Shown: positions 12,801 through 25,079 of the stretch, one piece after another
Layout: each line of letters begins with the position of its first letter
Position numbering within the stretch: position 1 is the stretch's first letter
Assembly (NCBI GenBank): GCA_964036155.1
Contig: OZ038423.1
Span: 68,897,249 to 68,961,248, forward strand
DNA: 64,000 nt
DNA from: Diploscapter coronatus
Lineage: Eukaryota > Nematoda > Chromadorea > Rhabditida > Rhabditidae
Direction: 5' to 3'
Made by a program: the position numbers and the translations under genes
The notes under the pieces: model-generated
Database searches by the model: none
What the model saw: only the letters and a program-made list of their open reading frames with translations
Told to the model about the DNA's origin: nothing

Positions 12801-14374
12801 TTCTGAAGCTCGACATTAAATTTTTAAATCAAAATCCCACCACTTCCATTCTAGTGAGGAACATTTTGACGTTGTCCAGGTACAATTCATTGTCTTTCTT
12901 GGAAGAAGGAGCACATTTGAACGTTTCGTTCCTTTCCGTCTCATTTCTCAGTTCCTGGAATTAAGAAAATACGTTTTAAAGATAAAAAAAAATGAAAAAT
13001 ACCGTAATGAAAGCAGTGCGCCAATTCGTCCTGTCATTGCCGACCAATTCCGAATACTTCATGTGAGGATTCGAGCTTCTGGAACCGTGAAATCTGGGGG
13101 TCTGAAAATCAATAAAATAGCAAAAACTAAATTTTAAGAATCAAATTAAAAAGTAACCTCATCATAAAATCCAGACGCAGAAATACCATAACCGATGGGA
13201 GCTTGGACGCGCTCGATATCAGATTTCTGGGAAGGGCGAGGATAGCTGAAAATTTTAAATGATTCAAATCTTAGCAAGTAGGATTATTTTCTCAAGTTAC
13301 AATGTAGTTTTCGATTGTTTTTTCTTTGAAAATAATTCTCTGAAAATAGAAATCTAAGAGAATGAGCATTTACGCATTAAGGAAAAAATCTCCAAAAGTT
13401 CGATTTTAGAAAGATTTTAAAATCATACCCTTTGTAGGCCGATTTTCCAGAATTGTGAAAAGTCGAATTTTGAGAGTAGGGATAGAAAAGGGTCATGTTT
13501 TGGTTCTGAGAGCCATTTTGCTGCTGAAAACTTTTTTTTTCAAAAATTTTAATTTTTAAAATTACCATCATTTGACGGAACGTATCCAGGGTTCTCTCCC
13601 TTTGCTCTGCCTCTTCTTTCAGTTTCTGAAGTTAGAATATTTTTAAATAGAAAAAACGCTTAATTTCTACCTCCTCACTGATCCTTTCCCAACGATTAGG
13701 CGCCTTCTGAATATTCGACTTTTCCGAATTTTCAGCGCCGCTTTTGTAGAACTGAAATGTCAATTTTATCTTTGCGTTTATCAAACATTTATTTTCTTAT
13801 CAGTATAATTCTTATTATTTATCATCAAAAACCTACCGAATCCAATTTTTTCTTCGCCACCACTTCCGGGTTCAAATTGGCGTTTTGTTCGAAGAATTCC
13901 TGCTCCTCGTCGGGCGAATTCATTCCGTCCATGTCAACTGTCATTGTTCCCTGGAAATTGAGAATCAGTGCGAGGTTGGATCCGTAGTGCTGACCTTATT
14001 ATTCTCCCCGCTTTGCGTGCTCGCCTCGTCGGAATCGCGCGATGACGCGCTAGAAGACGAACCCGACGATTCGTCAGAAAGGGAGTTGGCTCGCTAGAAA
14101 ATAAAAATATTAAAATATCGATTCTTGGAGTTTTCAAAAACCAGCAAAAACTATCGATACACTAAATTTCCTATTTACCTCTTATATATAATTTCATTGT
14201 TCTGAATATTTCTTCAAAATTATGTAATTTTTAATTTTAAAAATTGAATAAATCGAACCTTTCTTTCCTCTGGATTTTTGTCGGGATTGCCCTTGCCGTC
14301 TTTGCCAAAGTCCTTGTTGAATTCCTTGTTGATCTCCTTGTCAGGGCACCTGTCGCCCTCTTTATTCACCATAC
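9832..14374 (-). CDS. Uncharacterised protein with disordered N-terminus and ankyrin-like segment
   Basis: Nineteen exons join in phase: 14374-14259, 14093-13995, 13950-13837, 13751-13671, 13625-13566, 13523-13429, 13245-13158, 13101-13003, 12954-12841, 12700-12530, 12256-12126, 11876-11753, 11703-11605, 11501-11342, 11201-11089, 11013-10948, 10663-10494, 10245-10124 and 9965-9832. With the ATG at 14372 this gives 717 residues. Residues 1-170 are polar and low-complexity, with a Ser-rich, acidic block (SSGSSSSASSRDSDEAS). The middle is basic and probably helical. Around residues 440-500 LKPIHFAALTGYPCQMDCLL and LKYGADTESK read as an ankyrin repeat, followed by a weaker one. The C-terminal 200 residues contain PARTPHLVRTRLAYPP and CPDVHNGFYYAYW, which I do not recognise. 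The acceptor of the first exon lies only 2 bases before this ATG, so the start may be trans-spliced, or the exon may continue from 15335-16016. No signal peptide or membrane segment is seen. Function is unknown. Confidence 0.85.
11946..12070. repeat. About 120-bp element, copy 1
   Basis: The segment contains AACAAACGACACGCGAAAGG and CCATAATCC and is closely matched at 33539-33660, both in the same orientation. It lies in an intron of the minus-strand gene (between 11876 and 12126). The identity extends over roughly 120 bases with scattered changes and small gaps. It may be a dispersed repeat or a conserved non-coding element. Confidence 0.6.
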
Positions 14375-14446
14375 CTGCAATGTGTACCTGGATTATACCC
14401 GCATTAGATTTGAATTGAAAAAATAATTAAGAAGCGATTCCTAGAC

Positions 14447-14548
14447 CCTCTGTATAATTCCCAGGAAAAGCCACCTATGTAAAATTCACAAGACACTCTT
14501 CCTTTCTTTACAATTGTTAACTCCAAAGTCTGGTGAATTATACAGGCG
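14447..14548. repeat. Small inverted-repeat element (MITE-like)
   Basis: CTGTATAATTC (14450-14460) and its exact reverse complement GAATTATACAG (14535-14545) flank about 75 bases of unrelated sequence. The flanking CC and CAG bases are also nearly mirrored. The size and terminal repeats fit a non-autonomous DNA transposon relic. It sits between the two parts of the minus-strand locus. Confidence 0.5.
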
Positions 14549-15334
14549 GCTAAGTTATACATGCATTAGATATGCGCTTGAAAAAGTCTAAAAATGAATA
14601 AGTTTCTTGGAAAGCCCTTAAAGTTCATGCATCAAAAGTTTGGAAAATTTCCTTTTTTCCTATCAATACTTTAGATTTAGAAAGTGGGTGAACTTTCTAA
14701 ATGAATGGTGTATAAAAAGTATTAATTTTCGGAAAAAGGAGTTTCTAAAAACATTCTAAAAATAACTATCGAGCAAAGTGCTTTGCCAGTCCACCCTGCG
14801 GTACTTTGCGCCAATTCACTCAATGTCCGGGTAAACGTCGGACAAAAATCAAGATATCGAAATGAATCAACATTTTCCATTTTTTTTTCAAATCTTCGAC
14901 TTTCAAAAACAAATTCTATTATTCTTTAATCAACAACGACAGAAAACCAACAGCGGTTATCATTTTCGAGCAACAACGGCAATATTTTTACGAATAATAA
15001 ATTTACAAGAACTTGGAAATAGAAAATATTTCTTAAAATTACCCCAAGCTCAAAAAATCTGACTCAATAAGAACTACCCAGTCTGGAATGAAGGATCGAG
15101 TCGATCAGCCGATTCAGCGTTCTCAAAATGGCTCTCTTTACTCGAAGCGCTGCACTGCGTACTCATTATCTAAATACGCTAATTTTAGCCCAGTTTCAAC
15201 GATTCTATTTCCAAGGGAAAAACTATTTCAAATTCTAATAAATTTAGTATCAAAATACTCGCCGTTTATTGGCGACCATCTTGTTGTCGCTTTGGACTAT
15301 GGTTGAATTTAAAAAGTAAAAGGAATTTTCATTT

Positions 15335-16016
15335 TTATCGATTTTCAATCAAAAACCCATAACTCACAACCCTCGTGTCGATGGCGATGTCGTAAATGAC
15401 GACCTCGTTGAAAACGTCGGGATTGTAGCGTAGGGTGGGGGGACAGCGATGCGAAAGTGCTGAAATTTTGAATTTTAAGAGTTTCTGAAAATCAAAAATA
15501 GATCTCTAAAAATCAACATATTCAGGGATCGATCATTTTAAAAAGCATTAATTTTAGAGCAGAAATATTGTTAGAAAAAAATTTGAATAAGGGAAAATTT
15601 CTTTGGATTACTGTAAGATGCCATCCACCTCTTGGGGGGTTCAGAAGGCTTCGACGTCGAATTAGAAGGCGTCAGAGAGAGATGAGGCGGGTTCATGAGC
15701 TGGCCTTCGGCAAGTATGATCAACTGGGCCACGGAGTCTAGATCGTCTGGAAGAAAATGAAAAGGATTACTGTAGTTTCCAAAGGAGGAAGTTTAAGAAA
15801 CATGTTGTTTCCAGAAAGTTCTTAAGCTTCCAAAATTCTCAGTTTACTCGCATTTCTCTGCATAACGGATAGAAGACGGGAACTGACCGTGGTAGAAGTA
15901 GAAGGCACGCCGCGAAAGGTTTTAGGCAGCTGAAAGAAAGGAGTTTCTCTAAAAACGATTACCGTCTTGAATTCGTCAAGAGCAATCCAAGACCGCTTGA
16001 ACTTCTTTCCAGGCAT
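15335..16016 (-). CDS. Small uncharacterised protein, or 5' exons of the downstream gene
   Basis: Three exons join in phase: 16016-15848, 15746-15612 and 15459-15368. They begin MPGKKFKRSWIALDEFKTV and include KRWMASYT and DVFNEVVIYDIAIDTR. If the third exon is read through, the frame stops at 15335-15337 and the product is about 142 residues. If the GTGAGT donor at 15367 is used, the phase (0) does not match the next exon at 14374, which needs one carried base. A weaker donor three bases further on (GTTATG after GTGA) would fit. An exon between the two parts is also possible; an open stretch at about 15080-15145 is a weak candidate. The start ATG lies 7 bases after AATTTTCAG, consistent with trans-splicing. 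I do not recognise the family. Confidence 0.6.
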
Positions 16017-16530
16017 TTTATTCCTGAAAATTAACTATTTTTGATTTCCCTTCGCGAAATTTCGGAAAAAAGTCGATAAATCCATGAAAGTCCTAATCTC
16101 GAGAATATCAAATCTTCAGAAGAAAAGAGATTTGAGATTTGGAAATTTGAAAAACGAACAAATTTTAAACAATCGATCGAAAATGAATCAAGTTTCCTAG
16201 AGAGCGCAAACGGTTCCTCAAGTTGCACCCGAAACAGAAAATTTTCCGAGTTTAATCAGGACTTTTGGAGTTTGGTTTTTTTTAAACAAGTTCGTCTTCT
16301 AAAATCAAATTTTAGAAAAATGAATAGATAACTCGTTTTTGAGCGTAAAAATGAACTTCACCATTTTTGTGTTGAGACCCAAAAATGGGTCTTCTATATT
16401 CTACACCCACGCCCACTTTTTGAGGAAAGAGTAGGAGAAAGAGGTAGGGAAAAAGAAAAAAGTGGATGTTGTGGAATCCGTAACGTTGTTCGCCAAAATC
16501 TTTGGTGAACAAGGCACGCCCCTACAACAA

Positions 16531-16617
16531 GTCTCTATGGTGTAATGGTTAGCACAGTGCTTTCACAGCTATAAAGTTGAATGCGGCACAGACTTGAGTT
16601 CGATTCTCAATAGAGAC
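16531..16617 (+). tRNA. tRNA with short intron, probable Val (CAC)
   Basis: A 7-bp acceptor stem forms between GTCTCTA and TAGAGAC. The D arm reads GTGTAATGGTTAGCAC, the T arm TTGAG-TTCGATT-CTCAA, and internal promoter boxes A (TGGTGTAATGG) and B (GTTCGATTC) are good. The anticodon stem GTGCT/GGCAC closes only if 16 bases are removed from the loop. A 16-base intron after position 37 leaves the loop TTCACAC, which gives anticodon CAC (Val). Removing the intron leaves 71 bases, a normal length. The anticodon call depends on where the intron is placed, so other readings remain possible. Confidence 0.7.
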
Positions 16618-16814
16618 AGTTCAACATTTTTGCAAAAACTCCTTGGACCGGAATTTTCTGTTTTTATTTTTCTCCCCGAAGTTCGAATTTCTTTTATCGA
16701 TTTTTGCATTTTTGAATATAAAAGTTTTTCCTTTGAAACATGATAAGTTTGAAATTGTTAACATTTTTCTCTATTCTTTTTAATTAAAAAATAATTATAG
16801 TTTTTATCCTTCAG
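16618..16814. other. Short AT-rich spacer
   Basis: The spacer links the tRNA to the ankyrin exon. It is T-rich, ends in a clean TCCTTCAG acceptor, and has no recognisable upstream coding exon. Confidence 0.4.
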
Positions 16815-16965
16815 GACCATCGATTAAGAACCCCGTCCCACTGTGCCGCTGCCAAAGGCCAACTGAGAATGTTGAAGTTACTCAAGCAATACAACGCCTC
16901 TTTCGAAACTCAGAACTATCGAGGAGATCTGCCCTTTCACGAGGCGGTACAGACCGGGAGCAAAG
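16815..16965 (+). CDS. Isolated ankyrin-repeat exon
   Basis: The exon runs from a TCCTTCAG acceptor to a GTATCT donor and carries 50 codons plus one base. It encodes about one and a half ankyrin repeats: RTPSHCAAAKGQLRMLKLLK, then a QNYRGDLPFHEAVQTGSK unit with the family's TPxH and GDLPxHEA signatures. No exon with further ankyrin repeats was found upstream or in the next 16 kb. The carried base (G) fits the exon at 33390, giving GSK-VPKT, across a 16.4-kb intron. It also fits an acceptor at 17026, where the frame reads DIFKQ and then stops. It may be a real exon of a giant-intron gene, the remnant of a broken ankyrin gene, or a sign of missing sequence. Confidence 0.72.
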
Positions 16966-17715
16966 GTATCTTTATTCGTTATTGTTGCAATGATTATTGT
17001 TCGGAACAAATAATGAAACATTTCAGACATCTTTAAGCAGTGATATTCCCTACCCTATCCCTTACCCTATCTCCTAATCTTCTCTAGCTTACCTAATCCT
17101 GCCTTTATCTAGATCCTGAATTTGCAACTTCCCCACCTCATACATCTCATAATTTACATGCACTACTTTTGCCTAATCATCGATTACACTACTTTATTCA
17201 TACAAATACGGAAACACAGATAAAATGAACAAAATTCTAGGCCTTCGTTTAAATTTGTGACGGTTTTCGAATAAAGCGCATGAGTAACTTTGGTGGATAT
17301 TGGCATAGCGAAAATCATATATCGTTATTCACGAAACTTTAGCGGATAGCGATATAGTCTGGTGGATAAAGACTGCCCTCCATACTTGTGTATTTTATAC
17401 CTTGCAAATAATTATATTTCCTACTTTATTACTGCATAGAAAACCTTTGGTGGACAACGTCTCAGAAAAAGTGCAGCGTTGTCCATCAAAATCTTTGATG
17501 CACAACGCATACCCTCCGTAGACTTTCTTTTCCTAAACTATTACGCATGTCATGAGGTCATGCGGTTTCCAAGCTGCCATTTCGAGGAAAATCCGCCGGA
17601 CTATACATTGGAAATGATGAAAATTAAATTTGATGCAGAGAATTTTGTGATCACAGTCCTAACATTTAGATTGAAATTTTATTAACTAACTTTGCAATTT
17701 CATTCGCATCTAGGA

Positions 17716-17837
17716 GAGAGCTTTCCTCGCTGGTTCCTCTCTAGTTCCTCTCAAATTCCTCCGGGGACCACCGATGGTCCCCGGAGGAACCAGAGGGAAA
17801 GAGGATCCTCCGAGGACTAGAGAGGACGACTCTCCCA
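17716..17837. repeat. Strong palindrome / fold-back
   Basis: A perfect 15-bp stem, TTCCTCCGGGGACCA (17756-17770) and its reverse complement (17775-17789), closes on a 4-base CCGA loop. Outer sequence on both sides (GGTTCCTCTCTAGT on the left, its near complement ending GACTAGAGAGGAC on the right) extends the symmetry to about 120 bases. The GC content is far above the surroundings. It may be a fold-back transposable element or a structured transcript. Confidence 0.7.
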
Positions 17838-20800
17838 GAGTAAAACTTGTATTATTTTTAGAAAACCTATAATAGAATTAAAGCATTTGTTGGTTTCTTG
17901 TAAGGGGTCATTTTGACTCTCATCATCTATTGTTCGTGTCGTTGGTGTATTTTTGACCTTGACTATTCTAATTTTCTCTCGCCCATGCTATTTCCACTTT
18001 TTTATTTTGTATGCCAACCGGTTTTGCCGAATGCCTGAGGCGTATTCTCGAACCTATTTTCTACTCTTTTGTTACGACTTCTCCAATCCTATTAAATTCT
18101 CAAACTATTTCGCTTTTTGATACTATATTTCGATGGAAAATAAACTACGGGAATCTTTTGTTATACTATTCTCAATGGGAAACGACGTTTCATATACCAT
18201 TTGTATTTTGCCAAATTCACCTGATGAACGCCGAATAGAATCTTCAAGACTTGCATAATTTTTATTGTTCGGGAGAAATAGCGTATGATTTTGGGAGAGT
18301 AACTGAAAAAAACGTCTGAGATACCGCATTCAATTTTTGAATAAAAGTATTCAGTTTTGATAATTGATAGTGAAACGAGAACAAATTATGTTTCAATGGT
18401 TGGTGAGAATCTTATAAATTTCATGGCTCAGTTGATTTAGTCTTCATTTGCCTGGCATTTTAGTCGGTTTTCTGAGAACTAGATTTAAAATAGCTTCGTT
18501 TTCTTTGATCTTTTATTGTCACCGATTTCTTGGGCTTTTTCGGACATAAAATTGGTACAACTTACACAATGCACTCATAAAATCGTGATCTTCTAATCAT
18601 TAGAAATCGATTTTTAGTCCTGATTTATCGAACAGATTTCACTTTCCGTCACATATGCTGTCTTCATAAATAAATCTCATCTGAAAAATCGATCTGAGGC
18701 GAATCAAAATTTCCTGGGACTGAAAAACTTTCTCACTACTTTGATTTCTCTGGCCAGATGCTCTATCTGAGGCCTCATTAAATTTACGCTCCGAAGAAAT
18801 ATTGCATCACTATCGAAGTTAATTGCTTCTTGAACTTCGTCATGAAAATGTCTAGAATCTCCTGCAGAAAATAATTGCTTTGTTATTGTAAAGGCCTAAA
18901 ATATTTTTCTAGGAAATTTTTAGACCCTATTAATTTAAATACCGAGTTTCTTACGAGCAATTAAAGGAAACTTCGTTATATTTAAGATCTACTTTAATTT
19001 GAATATTCATTTTTACGGGTAATTACAATATTTTCTGAGGATTTTTAAACCCCTCTGAATTTCAACTAAGTCCTGAATGCGCTCGGTTTTTAATCGTCCC
19101 TTTAGGAAAATATACTTCTTTGGGGAGGTCTTTAGCCTAATGTAAGAGTCCCAGACTTGCACTTTCTTTCTCGTTTTCTCTAGCCAACGATATTTCTTGA
19201 GTTTTGTCGAAGTTAAGGATCTTGCACTATGTTTCTAGAAATGGAAATTCTATGAGTTCTCCACTAGAAGACACTTAATATCCAGATTACGATAGATAAA
19301 AATAGAGATTGTATAAGATCTGAGTTCATAAACCGGATACAGTAGGAGAAATTGAAAGTCCGTAAAAGTGATTGACGATGAAATGTGACTCTTATGATGA
19401 CTATATCAAACCTGAACTAGCTGAAACTATGATATTCCCATTATTTAATGTTTCTACATACAAGTTTCAGATTTTTAAAAAGATGTGACGTTTCAAGTAG
19501 ACATAGGATCCAAGTCCCTTTTCTTGTGCATTTCATGTATCCCCCTTTCCTTGAAGCTAATTTGGACCTCTTCGCCTTTGCTTTGTTGCTCCTTTATATC
19601 TTTCTCGTTTCTTCCTTTCTGATATTGATCTGTCTCGCTATCCTCCCACTCTCCCAATTCTAAATGGTATTTCCATTTCTCTAATTCTCTCATTTGGTGC
19701 AGTAATTTGCAATTATGAGATGCTGCTTTCTAAAGATTGGGAGATCATGGAAAGAGAGAATGAAAGAAAGAAAGAGTGGGGAAAGAGCGAGTAAAGCTGA
19801 ATAGAGCCATGCAATTAATGAAACGATGGGAGTAATATCATTTTTACGATATCCCAAGCGACTTAAATTTTCTATGCTTCAACATGGCAAAAGAGATCTG
19901 GGCCATGTTGCCAAACTAACTTTCATTTGACAGCATAGTATTTCGATATTTCACCCTATCTCTATTCTGTTAGCTCGCCAATTTTCATGCATGCAATATT
20001 GTGTGCTCGATAATGAAAATATACGCACTTCATTTTCATTTTTCTTTACCAATATCCATTTTCATTCGGCTCATTTAGATGGATACGAAAATTTTCGTCA
20101 TTTGCTAGAATTTTTGTAAAAAAAAGTTGTTTTCCAATGTAAAATTATTGTTATTGTCATGCCAAAGTCGCGCTATTTTAGGACAAAGTAGTGCATGAAA
20201 TATTATTAAAAATCGAGAGACGAGAAAGATATTGTTTTCACGAATTATCGATCAATAATTTCTATATGAAGCATTATTTCTTTGACTCTCAAATTTACGT
20301 TATATTTTCCTATATTTGTGTATGCTCAATTATTCGTGACATGGTGTAGAGCTAATACGAAAGTTCAGATTAAACTTCAACGAAAATGGAAAATATTGAC
20401 ATTTTCATGGGTGTTAGGGGATTTTTAATATCCAATGATCCAACTTTGATCCATTTCATAGAAAAAAACCTATAATTTTTATTTAAAAGTTGAGACTTCC
20501 ATTAATACTAAAAATTCTAGTTTTCTTCATCGCAATTTCTATTTTACAACGAATTTTTCGCTAGTGGCATTGTATTGTTGTTGCGTTTATTTCTTGTTTT
20601 CTAAAAACGCGACTTCACGCTTTTTTCGTATTTTCCCGAAGTTCGTTCACTATTTTCCAAAACAAAGCCAGCTGAAGGTAGCTTTTGGGAAATAGTCCTC
20701 GGGCGACAATTAAAATTCTCGTTCGGTGTTCATTAAATTTGTTCCTTCTCGTAATTTTATTTTATTGTGACATTCAATAAGTTCTCTTTTTCAACTTAAA

Positions 20801-21973
20801 TATTAGAATGTTTTTTCTTCAAACCTTCTGGTGGAGATAACAATTTTTGTTAGAGAATGCTATTTTCAAAAAAAGTTGTTTGATGGCTCAGTACTTGTGA
20901 AATTTCTTAAAATAGATTTTTTCCGTGAAGAATTTCATTTTCTCGAAAATTCGGGATTTCCTAGGATATCTTGTCTGTTTGTCTAGGCGTTAATTAACCC
21001 ATTCATTCATTCTGTGCGTTGACGAAATTTTCCTTGACTATCTTTTTCTTTCTCATTCTCGTTCTATTTTTGATTAAGATAAAAGACTTGGCCGTCTTAT
21101 TAAAATTCCGATACGACAATATTACGCTAACTCGCCAATTCTTAGGAACTTTTTAACTCTGAACTCGAAGCAAATCAAATTTTCAGGTTCCGATCAGTCT
21201 AGGAAAGATTCAGCGGTTCGTATCCAAAATCGGTTACCTCACTCGATGAATGAGCTAGAGTTTCCTCCTTATTTTTTATTTTTTGACCTGAGATAGGTCA
21301 GAATTTGGGTTATTTCATATCAGAAAGGCTCAATCCCTCCTGATCAAGAACGTGGAACTTTTACACTTTCAACCGCTAATGTTATTTCCTTCAATTTTTA
21401 TCTCGTTCCATAACGTTTTTTAAGTATCCTTTATCCGCCTTACTGGAGATAGTTTGAGATTAGGCGAAAGTGCAACCCTCTTGAGATAGGACCGAACTTC
21501 AACTTGACCTAATAAGGTTAAGGCAAACTTGGAAATTAAGGGCGTGTTCTCTTTGGATGTACAAGTGTTATGCTGGATCTAGTAAGGAACTAACTAATGA
21601 AAGTGAAAAGAGAATTAGTGAATTAAGCACCACTTATTAGTTCATTCAAGCCTGGAAGAAAAACATCTTCGGAAGAGATCTCTAAATTTTCTAGTTTCGT
21701 ACACTGCATTCAACTTTGTGTTTCGGTTAGTTTGGGTAGGGAAATTTTTTAACGATTTTTTAATTTTTTTAATTTACCACTGAAACACATAATTTGCTTA
21801 GGTTATCTGGAACCTAATTTTTTTCTAAAAAATTACGAACTGCTTAAGTTGGCTATTTTTCTTCCTTTCTTTCTTAGAATTTCGACAAATTCCTCACAAT
21901 GCACTTTTGATAAGGAACTAATTATCAGCTCGAAAATCTATGATATACTTTAAAGTTTCACACTCGCCATTGT

Positions 21974-22026
21974 TTATCAGTGCAAGAGAGAGAAGAGAGT
22001 AGTTCCTGCTTATCACTGATTATCAG
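21974..22026. promoter_or_regulatory. Cluster of three GATA-type sites
   Basis: TTATCAG (21974-21980), TTATCA (22010-22015) and TTATCAG (22020-22026) are reverse complements of the TGATAA core used by nematode intestinal and epidermal GATA factors. Three within 53 bases is suggestive. No nearby start site is known. Confidence 0.25.
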
Positions 22027-22116
22027 TATCAGTGCTATCAATAGATCTTCTCTGCACAAGGTTTCTTCTTTCTCTAGCTTATGCCATCTCTTTTGAATCC
22101 TATCCCACATAAAGCA

Positions 22117-22135
22117 CTCTCTCTCTCTCTCTCTC
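22117..22135. repeat. CT microsatellite
   Basis: Nine CT units plus a final C lie inside a longer pyrimidine-rich tract. Confidence 0.9.
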
Positions 22136-23893
22136 ACTTTTGGCGCCACTTTTGAACTTTCTCAAGCTTCAGAAGTAATTATAAGAACCGAAGCACATAT
22201 ATATTGCTTTCACTTTACTTTACATTTTACAACTCAAGCCTTGAATTTCGGATCTTCGGCAGAAGTTTTTCTCGGTTCAACACATATTTTTGCAACACGA
22301 AAAGAGTTCAAGAGATTGATTAGCGAGTTATATTTTGCACCACTCAATCTTAATTGCCAACAGGGCTGTGATCTTCTAATTTCTACTGATATATGGGTGA
22401 TCTCAGTGGAACTTAATCCGAAAATCTTTTAAGGATCCTAGCCAACATCGTACTGGTTCTCATTATGTTCTACTTTGTTCAGAAAAATTGGTACTTTTCG
22501 AACTCGCCTTCATAACTCTTCATTCTAACGAGAATTTGGATAAATCGAGTTAAATATAACCTACATGATAACAATGATCAACCTGCATTTTTATCGAATT
22601 AAGACGCGTCCGAATTGATTTCCATCAATTATCCAATCAGCCATGTCTTTTTTCCCGATTTACCGATTCCGTTCGTTGATATCTAGCCTTATTCGTCAAC
22701 ATTAGTTCCACTCTAGCCCCTTTTTCTAAAATATCGATTTTCACCTTTCAAAAATTCGAAATTCACGACTTACCCTTGAAATTTTTTCGTTCCCTCCTAT
22801 TTTCAAGCGCGCTAGTAACCTTGTCTTTTTAAGGCCTGTTTTTCGCCCCGCCATCGAAAATGATCACGCACTTTCACGTACCTGAAACGCCCTAACTTTG
22901 ATAGTTTAATGGTAGTCAGTCATGATGTCACACGTTTTTCCGAACTTATGGTAATAATGTTTCTGATATGACAGACTTGTGTTATTTTTCGATTTTAAAA
23001 GGTCTATCTATTAGTTCGTACGACATCAAATTTCATCGAATTATGAAATTACGTTTTGGAGAATTCTTGATTTTTTAGACGTTTTTTTGTCTGTCGGGTT
23101 CGACAAAATTTCATCGTCGTACGAAGTTTCCCTCGGTGTATTCAATCTTCCAACACCCAATCAGGTTCTCAAGATTCTATGCGCTACCAACAGCCTTTCC
23201 AAGCGATGTTTGCACCGTTTAACCGCTCCTTTCAGTGATTTTCCAACCCGCGCCCTACCGCAAAATCGATCTTTTCGCTGCCAAGTCACGTAAATTTTAC
23301 CTAAAACGGGAATTTTTGGGTCTGATGATCTAACTATGATTGAGAGAGTTTGCAAAGGATTATTACGCGAAATTGATCAATTTTAGGGTATGTCTTAAAA
23401 ATTTTTGGCTTCAAGGTAAAATTCCTGTAGATAATTCCTGGACTGTATCTAATGATCTGAAAAGCACTTAAAATTTTTAATACTTCAATTTTTGTGAGCA
23501 TTTTTTTGGATTTGGGCAGTGTATCGTCTAAGAATTCACCATTTTCAATATGTCAATTCAATTTTGTCGAATGATGCAATCTGCGACTTATTTTACTCAC
23601 TTTTCATGCAAGTTCACTATCTTCATTGTCTGTGCCTATTCTCAGTCGATTTACATTCGACGATACTTCCCCCATTGTTCTTTTTCTAGGGCCTATTTTC
23701 TATAAATTATGACTCTCACGAATTCCGCTGTATCTCTGACCTCTCGAATGCTTAAACATGGGTCAGTTAACAGGTCGCAAACCGGTCTCTAGCAAAATTA
23801 GCAACCCACTCTCCGATCCTAACCTGCCCAACAGTTAAAGATAGCCTCAAAACCTCCCGTGACAATGCATATTGTGTTCGAAGCATGTTTGAG

Positions 23894-23933
23894 ACACGAT
23901 GTTTTCTGCTTATTGAAAAACCAAACATCGTGT
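23894..23933. repeat. 11-bp perfect hairpin
   Basis: ACACGATGTTT (23894-23904) pairs with AAACATCGTGT (23923-23933) around an 18-base loop. A 13-base direct repeat, AATGCTTAAACAT, flanks the area at about 23749 and 23989. Confidence 0.45.
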
Positions 23934-25079
23934 TAACAGCGCTCGTTCACATATTAACGAAATGACCCTGCGCGTCTGCTTTTACTAATGCTTAAACATA
24001 GGCAAAAACGCCAGAGTCAATTATAATGTTAGCGTGTTGAACACCAGTGTCTCGAAAGACGATTTTCTTGTAGTTACTAGCAAAACGATTTTAAAGACCC
24101 CAAAATTTATACTTCTAACCTTTCGCTGTCAGAAGATAGTGCCGCACAAATTATGTGCCCGAAATCGTAGCCTGCTTTCCGTCTTTCTCGCTGTAACCAA
24201 CTAGCTAGTGCATGCGTGTTCTTGTTTTTTCTAGTAATTCCTTTCTAAATCTCTGGAATCTCTTACTTATAATGGTATTTCTTAGAATTATGCATGTCTA
24301 AAATCTCCAATTTTCGTTCTCCCTTATGACACAGTTCAGAAGCTTCATTCATGCCCCCTCTCAACCTCTTTCTATAAGGGTATTAGTCCAAGGCTATGTT
24401 AAATAGTTATTGATACAAATGTCTTTATTATTTTTACTACCTTTAAGCCAGCAATTCTACACAACTTAATATCATAATCATCTTGATGATTTCTTTGGTT
24501 CCTAAAGGAAATTCTGCAAAGATTACACATGTTTTGACGTCGATTTTTAGATCTTATCTCGTTTTTTTCTGGAAGAAGCATGACAATTTATTAATCTAGA
24601 TCAACTTCGCTTGGATAGGATAGTTTTCTTTCGAGAAAGATCTAGAAAATATTCTGTCTAAACTTTCCATATAAAATTTTGTAAATATTTTCTAATAGCT
24701 CAGTTTTTTCGAGAAAAAATATTCTGGCCTAAAATTCTTCTGTATAAATTTTTATGGCGTCTCAAAAGTCGCACTTTCTCCTAGAAATGTCAATTATTTT
24801 CTTCGTTCCGCGTAAAAGAGCAACATTCTTCGTGCCACTCGGCGGTGTGGTGCGCAAGAATCACGGACTGTCAAGAAAATACGGAAAATTGGCGGGAAAA
24901 GTGGAAATGGGGAGAAGTTCTAGGAAATAGTGTGAAAAATGATAGGAAAAGGGAGCAGAGAAGGAGAAGTAGTGTGGGAAATGAGAGAAACGAACTATAT
25001 TTACAAGGAGCCTTGGCGCAAACCGGCGCACGGTGAACACGAAGGACGTCGCCGCGCCAAGCCAACGGCTCTGGTTTTC

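Noticed and set aside
15080..15145. Possible extra minus-strand exon linking the two parts of the 9832-16016 locus
   Set aside because: Two frames are open, but no acceptor with a pyrimidine tract fits, and the phases do not match both neighbours.
17026..17042. Mini-exon after the ankyrin exon (DIFKQ then stop)
   Set aside because: The acceptor is good and the phase fits, but the result is an unlikely truncated product. It is kept only as an alternative in the ankyrin entry.
23087..23293. GC-richer stretch with open frames on both strands
   Set aside because: Neither frame shows a recognisable domain, and no donor/acceptor pair extends it.
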